Positions 18,961 through 32,200 of a DNA stretch of 64,000 nt are shown here, piece after piece. How positions within the stretch are numbered: the first letter of the stretch is position 1; every line of letters starts with the position of its first letter. Both the position numbers and the translations under genes were made by a program. The notes under the pieces are model-generated. The model saw nothing but the letters and a program-made list of their open reading frames with translations. It ran no database searches and was not told where the DNA came from. The DNA is from Prorocentrum cordatum (lineage: Eukaryota; Sar; Dinophyceae; Prorocentrales; Prorocentraceae): contig CAUYUJ010003381.1 of assembly GCA_963575745.1 (NCBI GenBank), forward strand, positions 291,227 to 355,226. The letters run 5' to 3'.

Positions 18961-20953
18961 GCATGGTGTCGGCATGGTGCCGGGTTGACCCCCAGTCGCT
19001 TGGGGACGGTTTGTCTATTAATAAGGAACAGAGATGGAAATTTGCCCGAAGATGAAGAAGGGGTTGTGGAAGAGGGAAGACATCGTAAGACCACTTGTCA
19101 CCCAGAGGGCTGGTGGAATTGGTCGTTTCCTTTCTCCTTCCCATACAAACAAGAACCGCTCCCCCACCCTCGAGGAAAGGAGAGGGGATGGCAGGGGCGT
19201 GGCTCCGCCTTCTGCTGGACCGGATTCTCCCAGGCAAAACGGCTCACATCCCTCCCCCCCTCGCCCCCAGGGGGAGGGCGAGGGCTTTCTTCTGCTGGAG
19301 CGAATGTGGTGGGCGGGAGGCGCTCGAGAGGGACCTGGTGCTGGCCACGATCGCGCGTCAGGAGCGCCTTGTGTGGGTAGGGGGGGTCCTTGGCTGTCCT
19401 TGGCTGCCCTTGGCTGGATCCGAGGAAGCGCAAACATGGATGAGGGCCCGTGGATTCGCGACGGGGCCCGTTTCCGTTAAGCATCGGCGCGATCCGTCGC
19501 CAGATTGGGAGGTATTGGTTGCATGTATGGACCCCTAGTCCGCGTTACATGGTTAGTGCCCGATCGATATGCGTTTAGTGCGGGTCTTGTCCGATAACGA
19601 AGCCACAATCAAGAGCACCATCCGCGGAGCCCCAATCCATGTTGCATAGCGGGTGCCCGATGGATGGTCGTTTGGTGTGGTTGTTGTCTGAGGGTGCAGC
19701 CAGAGTTTCGAGCAGCGCGGCCGTCCGCGTTCAAATTTGAGTTGTCGTTTCGCGAAGAAGGTCCTTCGCATTCTGAATCTCGTCTCCTTGTTGGCGCAGA
19801 GCGCGACGCCGCGGCCAAAACGCCAGAAGGTTGTTCAACATGTCTGCTTGAGACGCGCAAAGCTCAATGGCGTTCAATAAAATTGCACATCAGTGTAAGA
19901 AGGTAAGGTGTTTCCAGCCATCCTGTGGTGTTTGGTCCTCGCTTTGAATCAGCAGCGCCCCGCGACCCCCACAATCTGTCCTCGCGTCCCCGCCTTAACC
20001 CTCTCATCCTTGCGTCTGCCCTCTGCATGTCCTCATCGCCATCGTCACCACTGCATCATGACCACCACCGCAATCGTCATCGTCCTCGCCAGCCATGTCT
20101 TAGGCTTTGGTACCATCCAGCAGCACCAGCATCATCACTCCAGTGGGTGCGTTCGCATAGGGGCTCCACGCTCATTCCAGCACACCCCTCACACGCTTCC
20201 TGGCCCCACAGGGAGCTTCACCGAACGCCCAAGAGGGTGCGTTCGCATAGTCCCCCCCCGTCCATTTCAGCATACGGTTTCCACGCTTCGTGGTCTCACT
20301 GGGCGTTCCACGTAAGGCAGGAAAGTGATGGGATGACGGAAAGCATGCGGGTAGGAAACGGCTAACCCGTGATGGAGGACAACAACATCAAGCAGTACAG
20401 GAGAGACAGCGGGATGTTTATGGCATCGGGGCAGGAGGGGATGTGTTGTGTGTGTTGGATTGGCCGTCGCGATTTCTTTCCCCTTCTCAATCATCATCCA
20501 TACGTTTGTTTTCCTCCTGCACCCCATCTCAGCGGTTCAAGAGCAACACAGGACTCGTCGGAGAATCCCCCTGGCTCCCCCAGCGGCCCCGCATGGCCAC
20601 ACGTCTCGCAAAACTCCCGCTCTGAATTCCGCGAATGATCTCACAAGCGCCTATATGAAATTGACAATTGTAAGGCCTGCTAAGCGCTTAGCACGCTAAG
20701 CGCGCGCGAAGAACACGCGTGGTTCTAGTTTGGAATACGACCGGACTTTATGATTTTCTTCATGCCAAGATCCATCTACCAAAACGCGCCGAGATTCGAT
20801 GAAGAGCCCAACCAGTACAGAAGCTTGGGCATATGTTGTCCCCCGCTTCCCCAGTCGGTCTGAACGACGATGTGTGCATCCGTGGCGCCGAGAATTACCC
20901 CTGTCCAGTGATGTTTGCGAACCCATCCGCGTCTTTGTTGCGCTTCCTCGCTA
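18961..20953. other. Mostly unassigned, with two local tandem duplications
   Basis: Two approximate tandem duplications are visible: 19542-19610 against 19637-19700 (GTGCCCGATSGAT phrase, about 95-bp period) and 20148-20225 against 20237-20311 (GGTGCGTTCGCATAG, about 89-bp period). No gene or dispersed family recognised in the rest. Confidence 0.5.
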
Positions 20954-21128
20954 CAGTCGGGGCCTTGACCTAAGGAACCCTAAATGAGGAACGAGGCCCC
21001 TTTTTTCCATAGTTAAACTTAGATTTCCTATCGAAAGCATAAGGAAAACCTGAGGCAAGGTGAGGAACACTTAAGGAACGCGGAGCCCCTCCCCAACCAA
21101 AAGGGTTCCTTGTTCAGGGCCCCGACTG
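20954..21128. mobile_element. Element O, copy 1
   Basis: TACAGTCGGGGCCTTGACC and its inverted partner AGGGCCCCGACTGTA, TA at 20952-20953 and 21129-21130. It also contains AAGGAACCC/GGGTTCCTT arms and an AT-rich centre. It is the reverse-orientation relative of the copy at 63.3 kb. Confidence 0.88.
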
Positions 21129-21333
21129 TATCCAGAGTGCTGGGTCGTCGGACAAGTTTTCTGGTGTGCAGGAGATGTGTCCTTCTGACTTGTCGTTGAG
21201 AGCGGCCGTGAGGCCGCGGAGCAGCGGCAAATGGTCACCCGCGCAGCCTTGAGCCTTCAGTTTGGCGTGCGCCTTCTTCCAGCATCGTGGACTGACAGAG
21301 CTGTGCGTGGGCGATTCAGTGGCCTGGGCGTGG

Positions 21334-21492
21334 ATCGAAGAACAACAAGACTGCATACACATAAACGTTCGGAGCGTCGCGCAGATTGCGGCGGGCGCTT
21401 CCGGCGCCGCCCCTGGCCCGCCCCGCGCGCAAGGGAGGAGGGTCCAGCGTTGATCCAAAAATCCGCCTGACCTGCGAAAGCGATGTTTATGC
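21334..21492. mobile_element. F3 foldback, diverged
   Basis: Central CGGCGCCGCCCCTGGCCCGCC with flanking CATAAACGTTCGGAGCGTCG and GCGAAAGCGATGTTTATG. Arms clearly inverted but less similar than at 59.3 kb. Confidence 0.7.
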
Positions 21493-21668
21493 AGTTGTTT
21501 GCTCGCGTGATGGAGACGGGGACCTGGAGCAGGCTCGAGATGTGGAAGGTACGTTTTGCGGCCGCTCAGCAGGGAGGCATTTCGCGAAGTGGGGGCGGAG
21601 TTGGTGCATCACTTGGTGCATCTCGTTGTTGCGGCAGTCTTGGACGCCCGAACCCTCTGGGGTAAGTC

Positions 21669-21850
21669 TGGCCTGGGGTAGCTCCCGTTTAGGCCCCGAA
21701 GCACGAACGAGGAGCTGCCCCAGACCCCCCCACCGATGATTCGGGAGTGGTGCGACGCCGAGGTCATCCGGGATGGCCCTGGGGTGGGACCACGAGGCTC
21801 GAAGCAGGAGTTTCCCCGGACCCGCCCCCACGTTGATGATCCGGGCTCTG
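21669..21850 (+). repeat. Tandem duplication, about 105-bp period
   Basis: GGCCTGGGGT...CGAAGCACGAACGAG...CCCCAGACCCCCCCACCGATGAT (phrases) recurs as GGCCCTGGGGT...CGAAGCAGGAGT...CCCCGGACCCGCCCCCACGTTGATGAT. Confidence 0.6.
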
Positions 21851-21879
21851 GCAATCAGCAGGGCGGCGCTCGGATGATA

Positions 21880-22054
21880 CAGTCAACCCGCATAGTAAGG
21901 ATGGGCATCCTTACCAAGGATACCCACGCATCCTTGCCTCCTCGGTCCATCCTTTACCACTTTCGTTGGCCGCGCCCCGTTGGAAAAGCTTCGAAAAGGT
22001 TGTCCAAGGCCCTTGCATCCTTATATCGCGCATCCTTCTGCTACGGGCCGACTG
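21880..22054. mobile_element. Element P, copy 2
   Basis: TACAGTCAACCCGCATAG at the left and CTACGGGCCGACTGTA at the right, TA at 21878-21879 and 22055-22056. Internal ATCCTTACCAAGGAT palindromes. 175 bp against 173 bp in copy 1. Confidence 0.85.
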
Positions 22055-22199
22055 TAGGGGCGAAGACAGCATTGGATCCAGGAGGTACGGTCTCGGGCGC
22101 GTCGGCAGAGCGGGGCCCTGCTCACTGAGAGCGGGGCCGGCGCGGCTGATTTTTCGAGCTGTTTGCCCGGAAGGGGTCACGGGAGAGGAAAGTCGGAGA

Positions 22200-22345
22200 G
22201 CTGACCCGGGTCAATCCAGACTCGGGTCAGTCAGGCCTCGCAGGATCTTGCAAGATCTTGCAGGATTTGTCGGGATCCTGCAGCCTAACCCGGGTCAGTG
22301 CATCCCTGTTTGTTGCAGGATTTTGCAAGATCGGGCGCTCTCGCT
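22200..22345. repeat. Repeat T, copy 1
   Basis: Clustered GATCTTGCAGGAT and GACCCGGGTCAGTGCATCCC palindromic phrases, repeated at 47.9-48.06 kb. Confidence 0.65.
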
Positions 22346-22439
22346 GACCCCTGTTTGCATCGACCCCCGTTTCTTCAGCCCCGAGAAAGGACCTCACACG
22401 CTCGATACGTATCGGAGGGGAAAACGCTTTTGGAGGGGA

Positions 22440-22605
22440 AAGCACCATCGGAGGGGTGCTCATATGATAGAAGGCAACTCCTGGTAGGGTGAGTTCAGCA
22501 TCGGCATTCGTAGATCCCTGGTAGAGATTAGCCTGACGCGGCAGAATTTCGATCTGGCTTAATCGATTCCGCCTAATCCGGCTTAATCCCGCATAAGGCC
22601 TCATC
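22440..22605 (+). repeat. Repeat BB, copy 1
   Basis: GGCAACTCCTGGTAGGGTGA, TTCAGCATCGGC and CCGGCTTAATCCCGCAT match in order to 24.77-24.91 kb. Confidence 0.55.
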
Positions 22606-22734
22606 CCGTGTTTAATCCCGCTCCATTGCCTTCAATCGGGCCTCACGAAGACCTCCCACGAGTTGCCTCTTAACTTTTGAGTCCCTTGCTAGGGAGGGGC
22701 CATGGGAGGGGAAAGACATGACACTCGAAGACAG

Positions 22735-22881
22735 AGCACATGCAGAAACATCAACTGTGGGACCTCCGTGTGGAGTTCTTGGGTCGACGCTGGGCCACCC
22801 TCTGGGGCGCGCGGAGCGCGCCAGGACGGGGGATCAGATAAGTGAAATCCGCGCGGAGCTCCGAAAGTTTATATATGCGTA
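22735..22881. mobile_element. F3 foldback, diverged
   Basis: CGCGCGGAGCGCGCCAGG at the centre and ATCCGCGCGGAGCTCCGAAAG on the right arm. Abuts element K at the TA 22880-22881. Confidence 0.65.
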
Positions 22882-23240
22882 CAGTAGGTTTGCGCAGTGT
22901 CGACCAGCGGCGACCCCCACCGAGGGCGCTCAAGATTCAGCGCCGCCGGCAGCCCAGAGTCGGTCGATGTGGAACAGCCTGACGTTTCGGAGACGGCCGA
23001 TCGCTCAAGGCGGAACGATCTCCGCGGTTCAGAGCGTGAATGACCTTCCCCGCTTTCGCTTCCAGGCAAAACCAAGCCATACCACGCGCCTCCTCGTCAA
23101 GCGGCCTGACCAGTACGGGCCGTAGTTTGGCATCGCTTGGTATCTCTTGGAAGCGAGGGTGGTCAAAAGCGAGGTAGGTTTGCTTGCCCCCTAGCGGTGT
23201 CGGGAGGCAGCCGCCGAGCTCGGCACGACGCGGACGTGCC
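22882..23240. mobile_element. Element K, copy 4, interrupted by J
   Basis: CAGTAGGTTTGCGCAGTGTCG ... GATCTCCGCGGT, then J, then GCGGTGTCGGGAGG ... CGGCACGACGCGGACGTGCC. The parts before and after J align to a continuous stretch of the other K copies. Confidence 0.75.
23029..23193. mobile_element. Element J, copy 1 (nested in K)
   Basis: 165 bp, flanked by a perfect 5-bp duplication GCGGT (23024-23028, 23194-23198). Subterminal inverted CCCCGCTTTCGCTTCC and GGAAGCGAGG...AAAGCGAGGTAGG. Nearly identical to the copy at 27.9 kb, so insertion was fairly recent. No coding capacity. Confidence 0.9.
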
Positions 23241-23574
23241 GTGGGGGGGCCTCACCCTGGAGATTTTTTGGCGCTGCAATGGTGCCACAAAACGGGGCCC
23301 TCCCAGCTCGATGCGGCTCGAACAGCGGGACCGTCGCAGATCGACGGGGTCCACACGACAGGCATGCCCGTTTTTTTTGTTTTTTTTTTTTGGTTTTTGT
23401 TTTTTTTTTTTGCCCAGAAGTCTCGGGCGAAACGTGACCGAGATTAGTTAATCTCGGTCGCGTTTCACCTAGGGCTTCTTCCAAGTTAAATCCTTATGCC
23501 GAAATCACAAGCCACTGCTGACGGCCTCTGCGCCGGCCTCAAGCCCGCGCCCAGGCCGGCGACGCCTCGCTGAA

Positions 23575-23781
23575 GCCCACAAAAAAAAAACAAGCCCAAC
23601 CCGAAGGCCCCGATTTGCTCTTCGTTTCCAGTGAAGGGGGGGGTTCTGGGAACACATGGAAAAAACACATCTGAAGCCGAAATCGGGTTGGGGGGGTTCC
23701 CCCCAACCCTCCTCCTCCTCCTCCTCCTCCTCCTCCTCCTCCTCCTCCTCCTCCCTCCTCCTCCTCCTCCTCCTCCTCCTC

Positions 23782-23814
<33 letters not shown>

Positions 23815-23865
23815 AACCCGAAATTCGGGTCTTCGGGTCGGGCTGGGGTGGTCTGGTCTGGTCCG
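23575..23865. mobile_element. Element Y with internal TCC expansion, copy 1
   Basis: CCCAACCCGAAGGCCCCGA at the left, inverted TTCGGGTCGGGCTGGGGTGG at the right. About 108 bp of (CTC)n sits between them at 23705-23812. The 40.3-kb copy lacks the array. Confidence 0.75.
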
Positions 23866-24049
23866 TTCTCCGGCTTCTGCTCACGCTCGGTGGTCTGCGC
23901 TGGGGGGGGGGGGGGCGCTCGACGGCCTCTGGCAAGGCCGCCCCGCGGACCCCGTGGCCCTGGGGCTCAAGACGTGCCTCCAGGCGATGGCCACGTCGCT
24001 CGGCGACAAGCACCACCTGGCCGGCCCCTTCTTCCCTGCGTCGCAGCGG

Positions 24050-24190
24050 CGCGGAGTGTCGCCGCTCCTCTTGCGAAGGTGTGCTTTGCATCAGCGTGGT
24101 GCGCATTCACCGAAACATGCTTACTGTCGCGCGAAGGTGTGTTTTTTTTCACAAACGTGGTACGCATTGTTTTGAAAATGCTTCCTGAAG
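24050..24190 (+). repeat. Tandem duplication, about 62-bp period
   Basis: GCGAAGGTGTGCTTTGCATC ... GTGGTGCGCATTC is followed by GCGAAGGTGTGTTTTTTTTC ... GTGGTACGCATTG. Confidence 0.65.
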
Positions 24191-25371
24191 AATGAGTGCC
24201 CACGTTTCACGAGCGCGGGCTTCTTGAGTCGTCTTGCCAGATCTGGAATGTCATGGGCACGCATTCACATTGATTTGAAGGCTTGACATTATTAGTTGCT
24301 GTGAGGGTTTGACATGTCCTGATATTTTGCGCGTGCAACAATAATCAAGTTGAAAACGAGCGCGCGCCAAACATAGAATTGCCGTGCAGTATTTTGTTTT
24401 GCACCCCGCACGCACTTTGCGGCCCGCGTGGACCTGTTGCATTTCATTGTTTTCAGTCGGAATGTATTGCATTCATAGTTGTGGACTGCATGTAATGTGC
24501 TGAACTCTCCTGAATTTGTTTCCTTTTCTGGGAATATCCTGCTATGTCATTCAACGTTATTATTGTATTTTCGTGTGTCGCATTGCGTGGAGACTGCGCG
24601 CGCTGATGGTAGCTTGGCAGGCATCTTTCAGGTCTGTCCGTGGGCCTTCCCGGTGGCGCGCGAGTCGTTCTGCCATCGCGCAGCGAAATCATCGTTTCGC
24701 GTAGGTTCGCCGCTGGTCGTTGCCAGAAGCACTTAAGATTTGCACGCGGCCAGTTGGAGGGGTCGGCAGATTATCAGCGCCGTGTGCCTGTAGGGTAAGA
24801 TGCAACTCCTAGGAGGTTGAATTCAGCATCGGCGCTGGTATGCCCGTCGTCGCAAACCAGCCTACTGCGGCTTGATCCCGACCGATGACTCCGGCTTAGT
24901 TCCGCATGATCCGGTGTGGTCCCGCTTCATGTTGGTTCCGCCTAGCGCTGGCAGCTTAGGGCCGCCCGGAGTTGCAATCGCATTTTCATTTGCCGCGGTC
25001 ATTCGCGTGAGCCGCTTGGTCTTCCTCATTCTCTTCCTCCTCCTCCTCCTCCTCCTCCTCGTGGCCTGGGATTTCCCGTGCATCGTTTCCGTGGCACGCA
25101 GGGCGATACTGGCAAAGCGAGTCAATTTTCAGGCGATTCCATTACGGGAAAGAATGATGTTTCCGATTCCGCCTAGTCTCACCGAGCGCGTTTCACTACC
25201 TACAAAGTGCCGATTCACAAACGTCCGACAAAAAGAAACGTCTGCTTCGACGTAAGGGATCGCCAATTCCCCTTCGCTGGTTCCAGGCCATTTGCGAGTG
25301 GTTGTTTTGCAAGTCGTGGGACGCAATTGTTTTTGGTCTCTCCTGGGCATATCTGCCTGCCCGGCCAGCGC
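24191..25371. other. Unassigned sequence with one repeat copy
   Basis: Less GC-rich than its surroundings. The second BB copy is at about 24770-24910 and a short (CTC)n at 25034-25060. No gene recognised. Confidence 0.45.
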
Positions 25372-27420
<2,049 letters not shown>

Positions 27421-27552
27421 TCGACCTGAACGATGTTTTGGCGATGCCGTGGGCCGTTTTGGTTTCGATTCCGTTTTGCAGCAAAGGCGGATCGAAGACA
27501 AAACGACGGACAACAGACGAGGGACAACGAAAACAACACGAAAACGAAAAAA

Positions 27553-27726
27553 CATTGTTTAGGTCGATCCCTGCCCCGCGTCTGGAAACAGAGGAAAAAA
27601 CATTGTTTAGGTCGATCCCTGCCCCGCGGCTGGAAACAGAGAACCACCGCGAAAAAAACGCGATGGTTTTCCCCTCCCAGCCGCGCCCGCGCCCGCGACC
27701 GCGACCGCGACCGCGACCGCGACCGG
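27553..27726 (+). repeat. 48-bp duplication and CGCGAC hexamer run
   Basis: AACATTGTTTAGGTCGATCC...CTGGAAACAGAG occurs twice in tandem (about 27552-27599, 27600-27647). A (CGCGAC)n run follows at about 27686-27720. Confidence 0.85.
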
Positions 27727-27891
27727 CCGCGGCTGGAAGAAGAAAGCCATCAGTCCCTCCCTCCCAGATGCAGCCACAACCACGGCCAGAGCCCGCCCCG
27801 GTCCTGGTACAAGGGGGGCGGAGACGTGCGGGGGCCGGTTGCTCGGACAAGACCCCTCTCGTTGGGAGTCTGGGCCCACCCCCGTTGAGAC

Positions 27892-28056
27892 TCAGAGCGT
27901 GAATTACCTACCCCGCTTTCGCTTCCAGGCAAAACCAAGCCATACCACGCGCCTCCTCGTCAAGCGGCCTGACCAGTACAGGCCGTGGTTTGGCATCGTT
28001 TGGTATCTCTTGGAAGCGAGGGTGGTCAAAAGCGAGGTAGGTTTGTTTTCCCCCTA
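27892..28056. mobile_element. Element J, copy 2
   Basis: 165 bp, flanked by perfect GAGAC duplications (27887-27891, 28057-28061). Begins TCAGAGCGTGAATTACC and ends TTTTCCCCCTA. Differs from copy 1 at only a few positions by eye. Confidence 0.9.
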
Positions 28057-28121
28057 GAGACGAAGCCAGGACGGGGACAGAATCCGACAGGGATAACTCA
28101 GAGATCTCTGAGACTGGGACG

Positions 28122-28299
28122 GGAAAATGACCACAGCCACTGCTTCTTGCTTGCGCCGCCTTCCAGCCGGCCGAAAAAGGAGCAGCGGTTGTGGTCCCTT
28201 TCCTGGTGCCGACTCCACGCAGATGACCACAACCTCTGCCTTGTTTCTGCGGGCTGGAAGGCGGCAACAAAAGAAAAGCAGTGGCTGTGGTCGTTTTCA
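28122..28299. mobile_element. Foldback I, copy 1
   Basis: GAAAATGACCACAGCCACTG...GCCGCCTTCCAGCC pairs with GGCTGGAAGGCGGC...CAGTGGCTGTGGTCGTTTTC. An inner pair GCAGCGGTTGTGGTC/GACCACAACCTCTGC is nested in the loop. Confidence 0.88.
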
Positions 28300-28308
28300 C
28301 GCCCCATA

Positions 28309-28488
28309 CTCCAGAATTCGTGATAAAAGGGAGGGGGTCTCAACCCTCCCAGACGAGAAGTTTTAGACCCCCCCCCGTGGGAGAACCCTCCAAAACATCG
28401 TCCCCAGACCCCCCCAGGCCCTCCAAGATGGCCTGGAAGAGACCCCCCCCGAAATGAGACCCCCCTCCCTTTATTACGAAATCTGGAG
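28309..28488. mobile_element. Element H, copy 1
   Basis: TA-flanked (28307-28308, 28489-28490). CTCCAGAATTCGTGATAAAA and inverted TTTATTACGAAATCTGGAG with AGGGAGGGGGTCT inside. Confidence 0.9.
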
Positions 28489-28517
28489 TAACTCAGAGAT
28501 CTCTGAGACTGGGACGG

Positions 28518-28694
28518 GAAAATGACCACAGCCACTGCTTCTTGTTTGCGCCGCCTTCCAGCCGGCCGCAAGAAGGAGCAGCGGTTGTGGTCCCTCCCCT
28601 AGTGCCAACTCCACGCAGATGACCACAGCCTCTGCTGTGTCTCTGCGGGCTGGAGGGCGGCAACAGAAGAAAAGCAGCGGCTGTGGTCGTTTTC
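28518..28694. mobile_element. Foldback I, copy 2
   Basis: Second tandem unit's copy, with the same arm sequences as at 28122. Confidence 0.88.
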
Positions 28695-28704
28695 ACGCCC
28701 CATA

Positions 28705-28886
28705 CTCCAGATTTCGTGATAAAAGGGAGGGGGTCTCAACCCTCCCAGACGAGAAGTTTTAGACCCCCCCCCCGTGGGAGAACCCTCCAAAACATCGTCC
28801 CCAGACCCCCCCAGGCCCTCCAAGATAGCCTGGAAGAGAACCCCCCCCGAAATGAGACCCCCCTCCCTTTATTACAAAATCTGGAG
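28705..28886. mobile_element. Element H, copy 2
   Basis: Left flank TA (28703-28704), right flank TG (28887-28888), probably a mutated TA. Same termini as copy 1. Confidence 0.88.
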
Positions 28887-29041
28887 TGACCTGGCTGTCT
28901 GCATCGGGCGCCCCCCTTCGCGCGCCTCGTCAGGGCGAGCCGCTGCCGCCACCCCGCCACAGCCCCGCCGTGGCCGTGGCGCTCGCCACAGGCCGGGCCG
29001 CGCGGGGCGCCCCCGGCGGGCCTCGCCCGCCGTGCACCGCC

Positions 29042-29501
29042 TGCCAGACCACCCCAGCCCAACCCCAGGGCTCCGATTTGCGCTCCCTGCTGCTCCCTCC
29101 CTGCTCCCTCCCTCTCCTCCTCTCAGATCTCTCCCACCCTCCCTCCCTCCTCCCTCCCTCTCCCTCCCTCCCTCCCTCCCTCCCTCCCTCCCTCCGTCCC
29201 CTCCCTCCCTCCTCACTCCTGCCTCCTCCCTCCTCTCTTCTCCCTCATCCTTCCTCTCTCCCTCCCTCCCCCTCCCTCCCTCCCTCCCTCCCTCCCTCCC
29301 TGGCTCCTCCCTCCTCCCTCCTCCCTCCCTCTCCTCCTCCCTCCTCCCCCTCCCTTCTCCTCCTCCTCCTCCTCCTCCTCCTCCTCCTCCTCCTCCTCCT
29401 TCCCGGTCGGGGAGCATTGAAAAACACGTGTGAAACCCGCATGTCCACCCCAAGCAGACATTCGGGTCTTCGGGTCAGGCTGGGGTGGCCTTGTAGGTAG
29501 T
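29042..29501. mobile_element. Element Y with internal TCC/TCCC expansion, copy 2
   Basis: CCAGACCACCCCAGCCCAAC at the left, GGTCAGGCTGGGGTGGCC and GTAGGTAG at the right. A pyrimidine array of about 300 bp (29095-29400) separates the arms. Confidence 0.7.
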
Positions 29502-30329
29502 CGGGTACTCATGCTGGGTTCGTTGGAGCCTATTTCTTTTTCCAGGGCCTGGGCGATCATGGTCGTGATCGGCCCTCTGCCTCCCCCCCCCCGCCCCCGG
29601 ATCATGCCACGCTGTTCGTTGCCCACATTTTGCGGCGTGGAGATCTCCTGCGGATTCGTCCTCAGGATCTCCTGGGCTTTTGGGCGGCCCCCCGCCGCGT
29701 TGTATTCGGGGCAGGAGGGGGGGGGGGGGCGAAACCCGCTCCCCCGATCACGCATGGCAAGTATTTTTGTGTATGTATATATATATATATAGCAACAAAA
29801 ACATTCCAGCACAAGGCAGGGCGGCGGCTGTTCGCCGTCCTCGGCCTCCAGGGAGCCCCCATTACGGGCTCCAGGACCGTGAGACGAATTGCTCGGAGCG
29901 AAAGATGGGATACCAGGGGTGGGTCGAGACTTCTGGGGGGTTACGCTGTGAAAAGAAGAACACGCTTTGTGTATCTCCACCAGGCTCTTGGTCCACCCCT
30001 TTTCCTGAGCCGCAGCGTAGCTCGCTCCTGTGTGCTCTCGTGCGGAATGTTTGTTAGCCGCGTTTTTTCGACGGCGCCTGGCACCCCTGCGCGCTCGCGA
30101 GCAAACAAGTATCCCCACCAGCCCATGCAGGAACGATGTTCAGGGAAGTTGCCCTGATCGAGTGAGCGTCGCACCGTTTGGACTTCTCGAGGAGCCTCAC
30201 GCTCGGAGTCGCTCAGGATGTCGCTCCTGGCGTCTTCGGGGCGGCGTCGGACGGCCATCATAAGCGAACAGATACGAAGGCAAAACGCATTGATTTGCCG
30301 CTTGCGCTTGAAGGGCTTCATCTTGGGCG
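29502..30329. other. Unassigned sequence
   Basis: Contains a short (TA)n at 29778-29791. No coding signature or repeat partner seen. Confidence 0.4.
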
Positions 30330-31060
30330 ATTTTGCGTTTTCTCGAGCCATGAAGGAGGCGATCTTGGGCGATTTGGGGCCCCCCTCGGAGCCATATTGG
30401 GCTATCTTGGACGCTCTAACGACCCGCTGGGCGCCCCGTCCAGACCCAGGTGGAGGGGCGAGGAAAAAGGGTCAAGCGAGTGACCTCCAGCCGCACGCCG
30501 TGACGCTCACTCCCACCCGCCCTCCCAACACATGGGCAGCATCCGAGCCCGGGGCTTCGATCGCTTCGACCCCAGTGAGTTCATGAGTCCCGTCGGAAAG
30601 ACAGAGCAGACAACATGAGGACTCCCCCGCCGTCCCTACCAAGCACCGGTGCAAAGTGATCGCGGGCCGCCCGCGCATGACCCAGCTTTTGGCACGCAGT
30701 GTACTTTACATCCTGCGTTGGCAGAGATGTGAGCTTGCGCAGAGCGGACAGTTCGGGGGCACCGCCGCCCCTGTCAAAAACCAATGCGTAGTAGTCATGG
30801 GGCGCCCGCGCACGGTCCAGACTTTGCCGCAATCTTTTTTTTTTGTGTGTTTTGACAGGGACGGTCGGATTGCGGAGAGCGGGCAATATGAGGGCACCCC
30901 CGACGCCCCTCTCAAGGACCAATTCAGCGTGCTCGCGGGGCACCCGCGCACGGTCCAGATGTTGCCGCAGTGCGCAGTTGCGTTGTTTTTGAGAGGGATT
31001 CCGGGGGTCCCGCATTGTCCTGGGTACGTCGTCGGCCGTGTTGGAGAGGGGGTGTCTATT
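30330..31060. repeat. Composite segment: phrase array, S and R blocks, copy 2
   Basis: The order is a short 10-11 bp phrase array (30330-30420), then S (GTCCAGACCCAGG...CACCCGCCCTCCCAACACATG), then three R units (30623-30735, about 30765-30870, about 30905-31010). Each R unit has CCCTGTCAAAAACC- and GGGCRCCCGCGCACGGTCCAG-type phrases. Same order as 18.06-18.74 kb. Confidence 0.7.
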
Positions 31061-31194
31061 CATCCTGCTGCCCGCAGCAAGCCCCGCCACTGTGCCTGTC
31101 AGTGCAGCAGGTATGAGGCCGAGTGTAGGAAACGCGCAACTCCGACGAGTAGTTGACGGGTCGTGATCCCGACATCGTTTTCTTTCGTGTGGTA

Positions 31195-31265
31195 GGGAGG
31201 AGGATGAGGAGGACGAGGAGGAATAGGAGGACGAGGAGGAGGAGGAGGAGGAGGAGGAGGAGGGG
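31195..31265 (+). repeat. GGA array
   Basis: Short GGA/GAC run next to the phrase array. Confidence 0.9.
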
Positions 31266-31289
31266 GAACAACGCGAGGATTAGGAGAAA

Positions 31290-32200
31290 CATTTTTTGGG
31301 CCTCCTGGAGGCATCCTGGGAGCTACCTGAAAGTTTCTTGGGGGCCTTTTGGGGGCCTCATGGGGCCTCTTGGAGGCCTCTTGGAGCTTCTTGGGCCGTC
31401 TTGGGGGACTCGTGGCCCGTCAGACGCCTATGGAGCCCGCCTGGGGGCCTCTCTAAGCCGTGTTGGTGCCCTCTTGGAGTGGTTCACAGCCGTCTTGGAG
31501 CTTTTGGGGGGGCCCTTTGGGCGATCTTTGGGTCCTTTTGCTCGGCTTGAGACCCTTTTGGGTGTCTCTCGGGTTGTCTTCGAGCTGTATTTGAGGCCTC
31601 TTGCAGGCTTCTTGAGCCGTCTGGGGCAGCCGGAAACCCGAACAGGCGAGAACCTCAACATCCGTCAAGAACCAATATGGGGCTCAATGGTTTTTGCCCC
31701 CTCGGGCTATCCAGGACGGCCGCTTGAATCCCTCTTGGGCCGTCTTTGGGGCTTCTTGATCTGTCTTGAGGCCGTCTTGGGAGCCTCTTGGGCCGTCTTG
31801 GGCCATCTTGGTGTCATCTGGGCTGCCTTGAACTCCAAGAGGCCCCCCAGGAGAGCCCGAGGAGGCCAGGGCTGCAGATGCCCTTAGGATCTTGGCGAAT
31901 CTTGATGGATGCTCTGCATTTTTGCGTGTCTGACCACCCTGAAGCAGCCCAAGAGGCCTCTGTGTGCCGTCTTGCTGCTCTCTTGGTGCGCTTCAAGGCC
32001 GTGTTGGGGCCCTCTTGGAACCCCCTTGGAGCCATCTTGGAGCTTGGAGTTTCTTCGACGATCTTAGAGCCCTCCAAGGCCGCCTTCGGGGCATCGTGGG
32101 CCGTCTTGGGGCTGTCTTGAAAGGCCCTTGAGCTGTCTTGGGCCATCTTGAGCCGTTTTGGTGTCGTCTCGTCTGTCTTGGAGGCCGTCTTGGACGTTTG
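31290..32200 (+). repeat. Large 10-11 bp phrase array, plus orientation
   Basis: Starts with clean 11-mers (GGGCCTCCTGG, AGGCATCCTGG, GAGCTACCTGA, AAGTTTCTTGG, GGGCCTTTTGG, GGGCCTCATGG) and continues with 10- and 11-bp variants for 0.9 kb. Confidence 0.9.

Larger units (their letters stand above)
28093..28886 (+). repeat. Two tandem 396-398 bp units, each foldback I plus element H
   Basis: The unit TAACTCAGAGATCTCTGAG...CTGGAG occurs at 28093-28488 and 28489-28886 with few differences, so a composite of two mobile elements was duplicated as a block. Confidence 0.92.
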
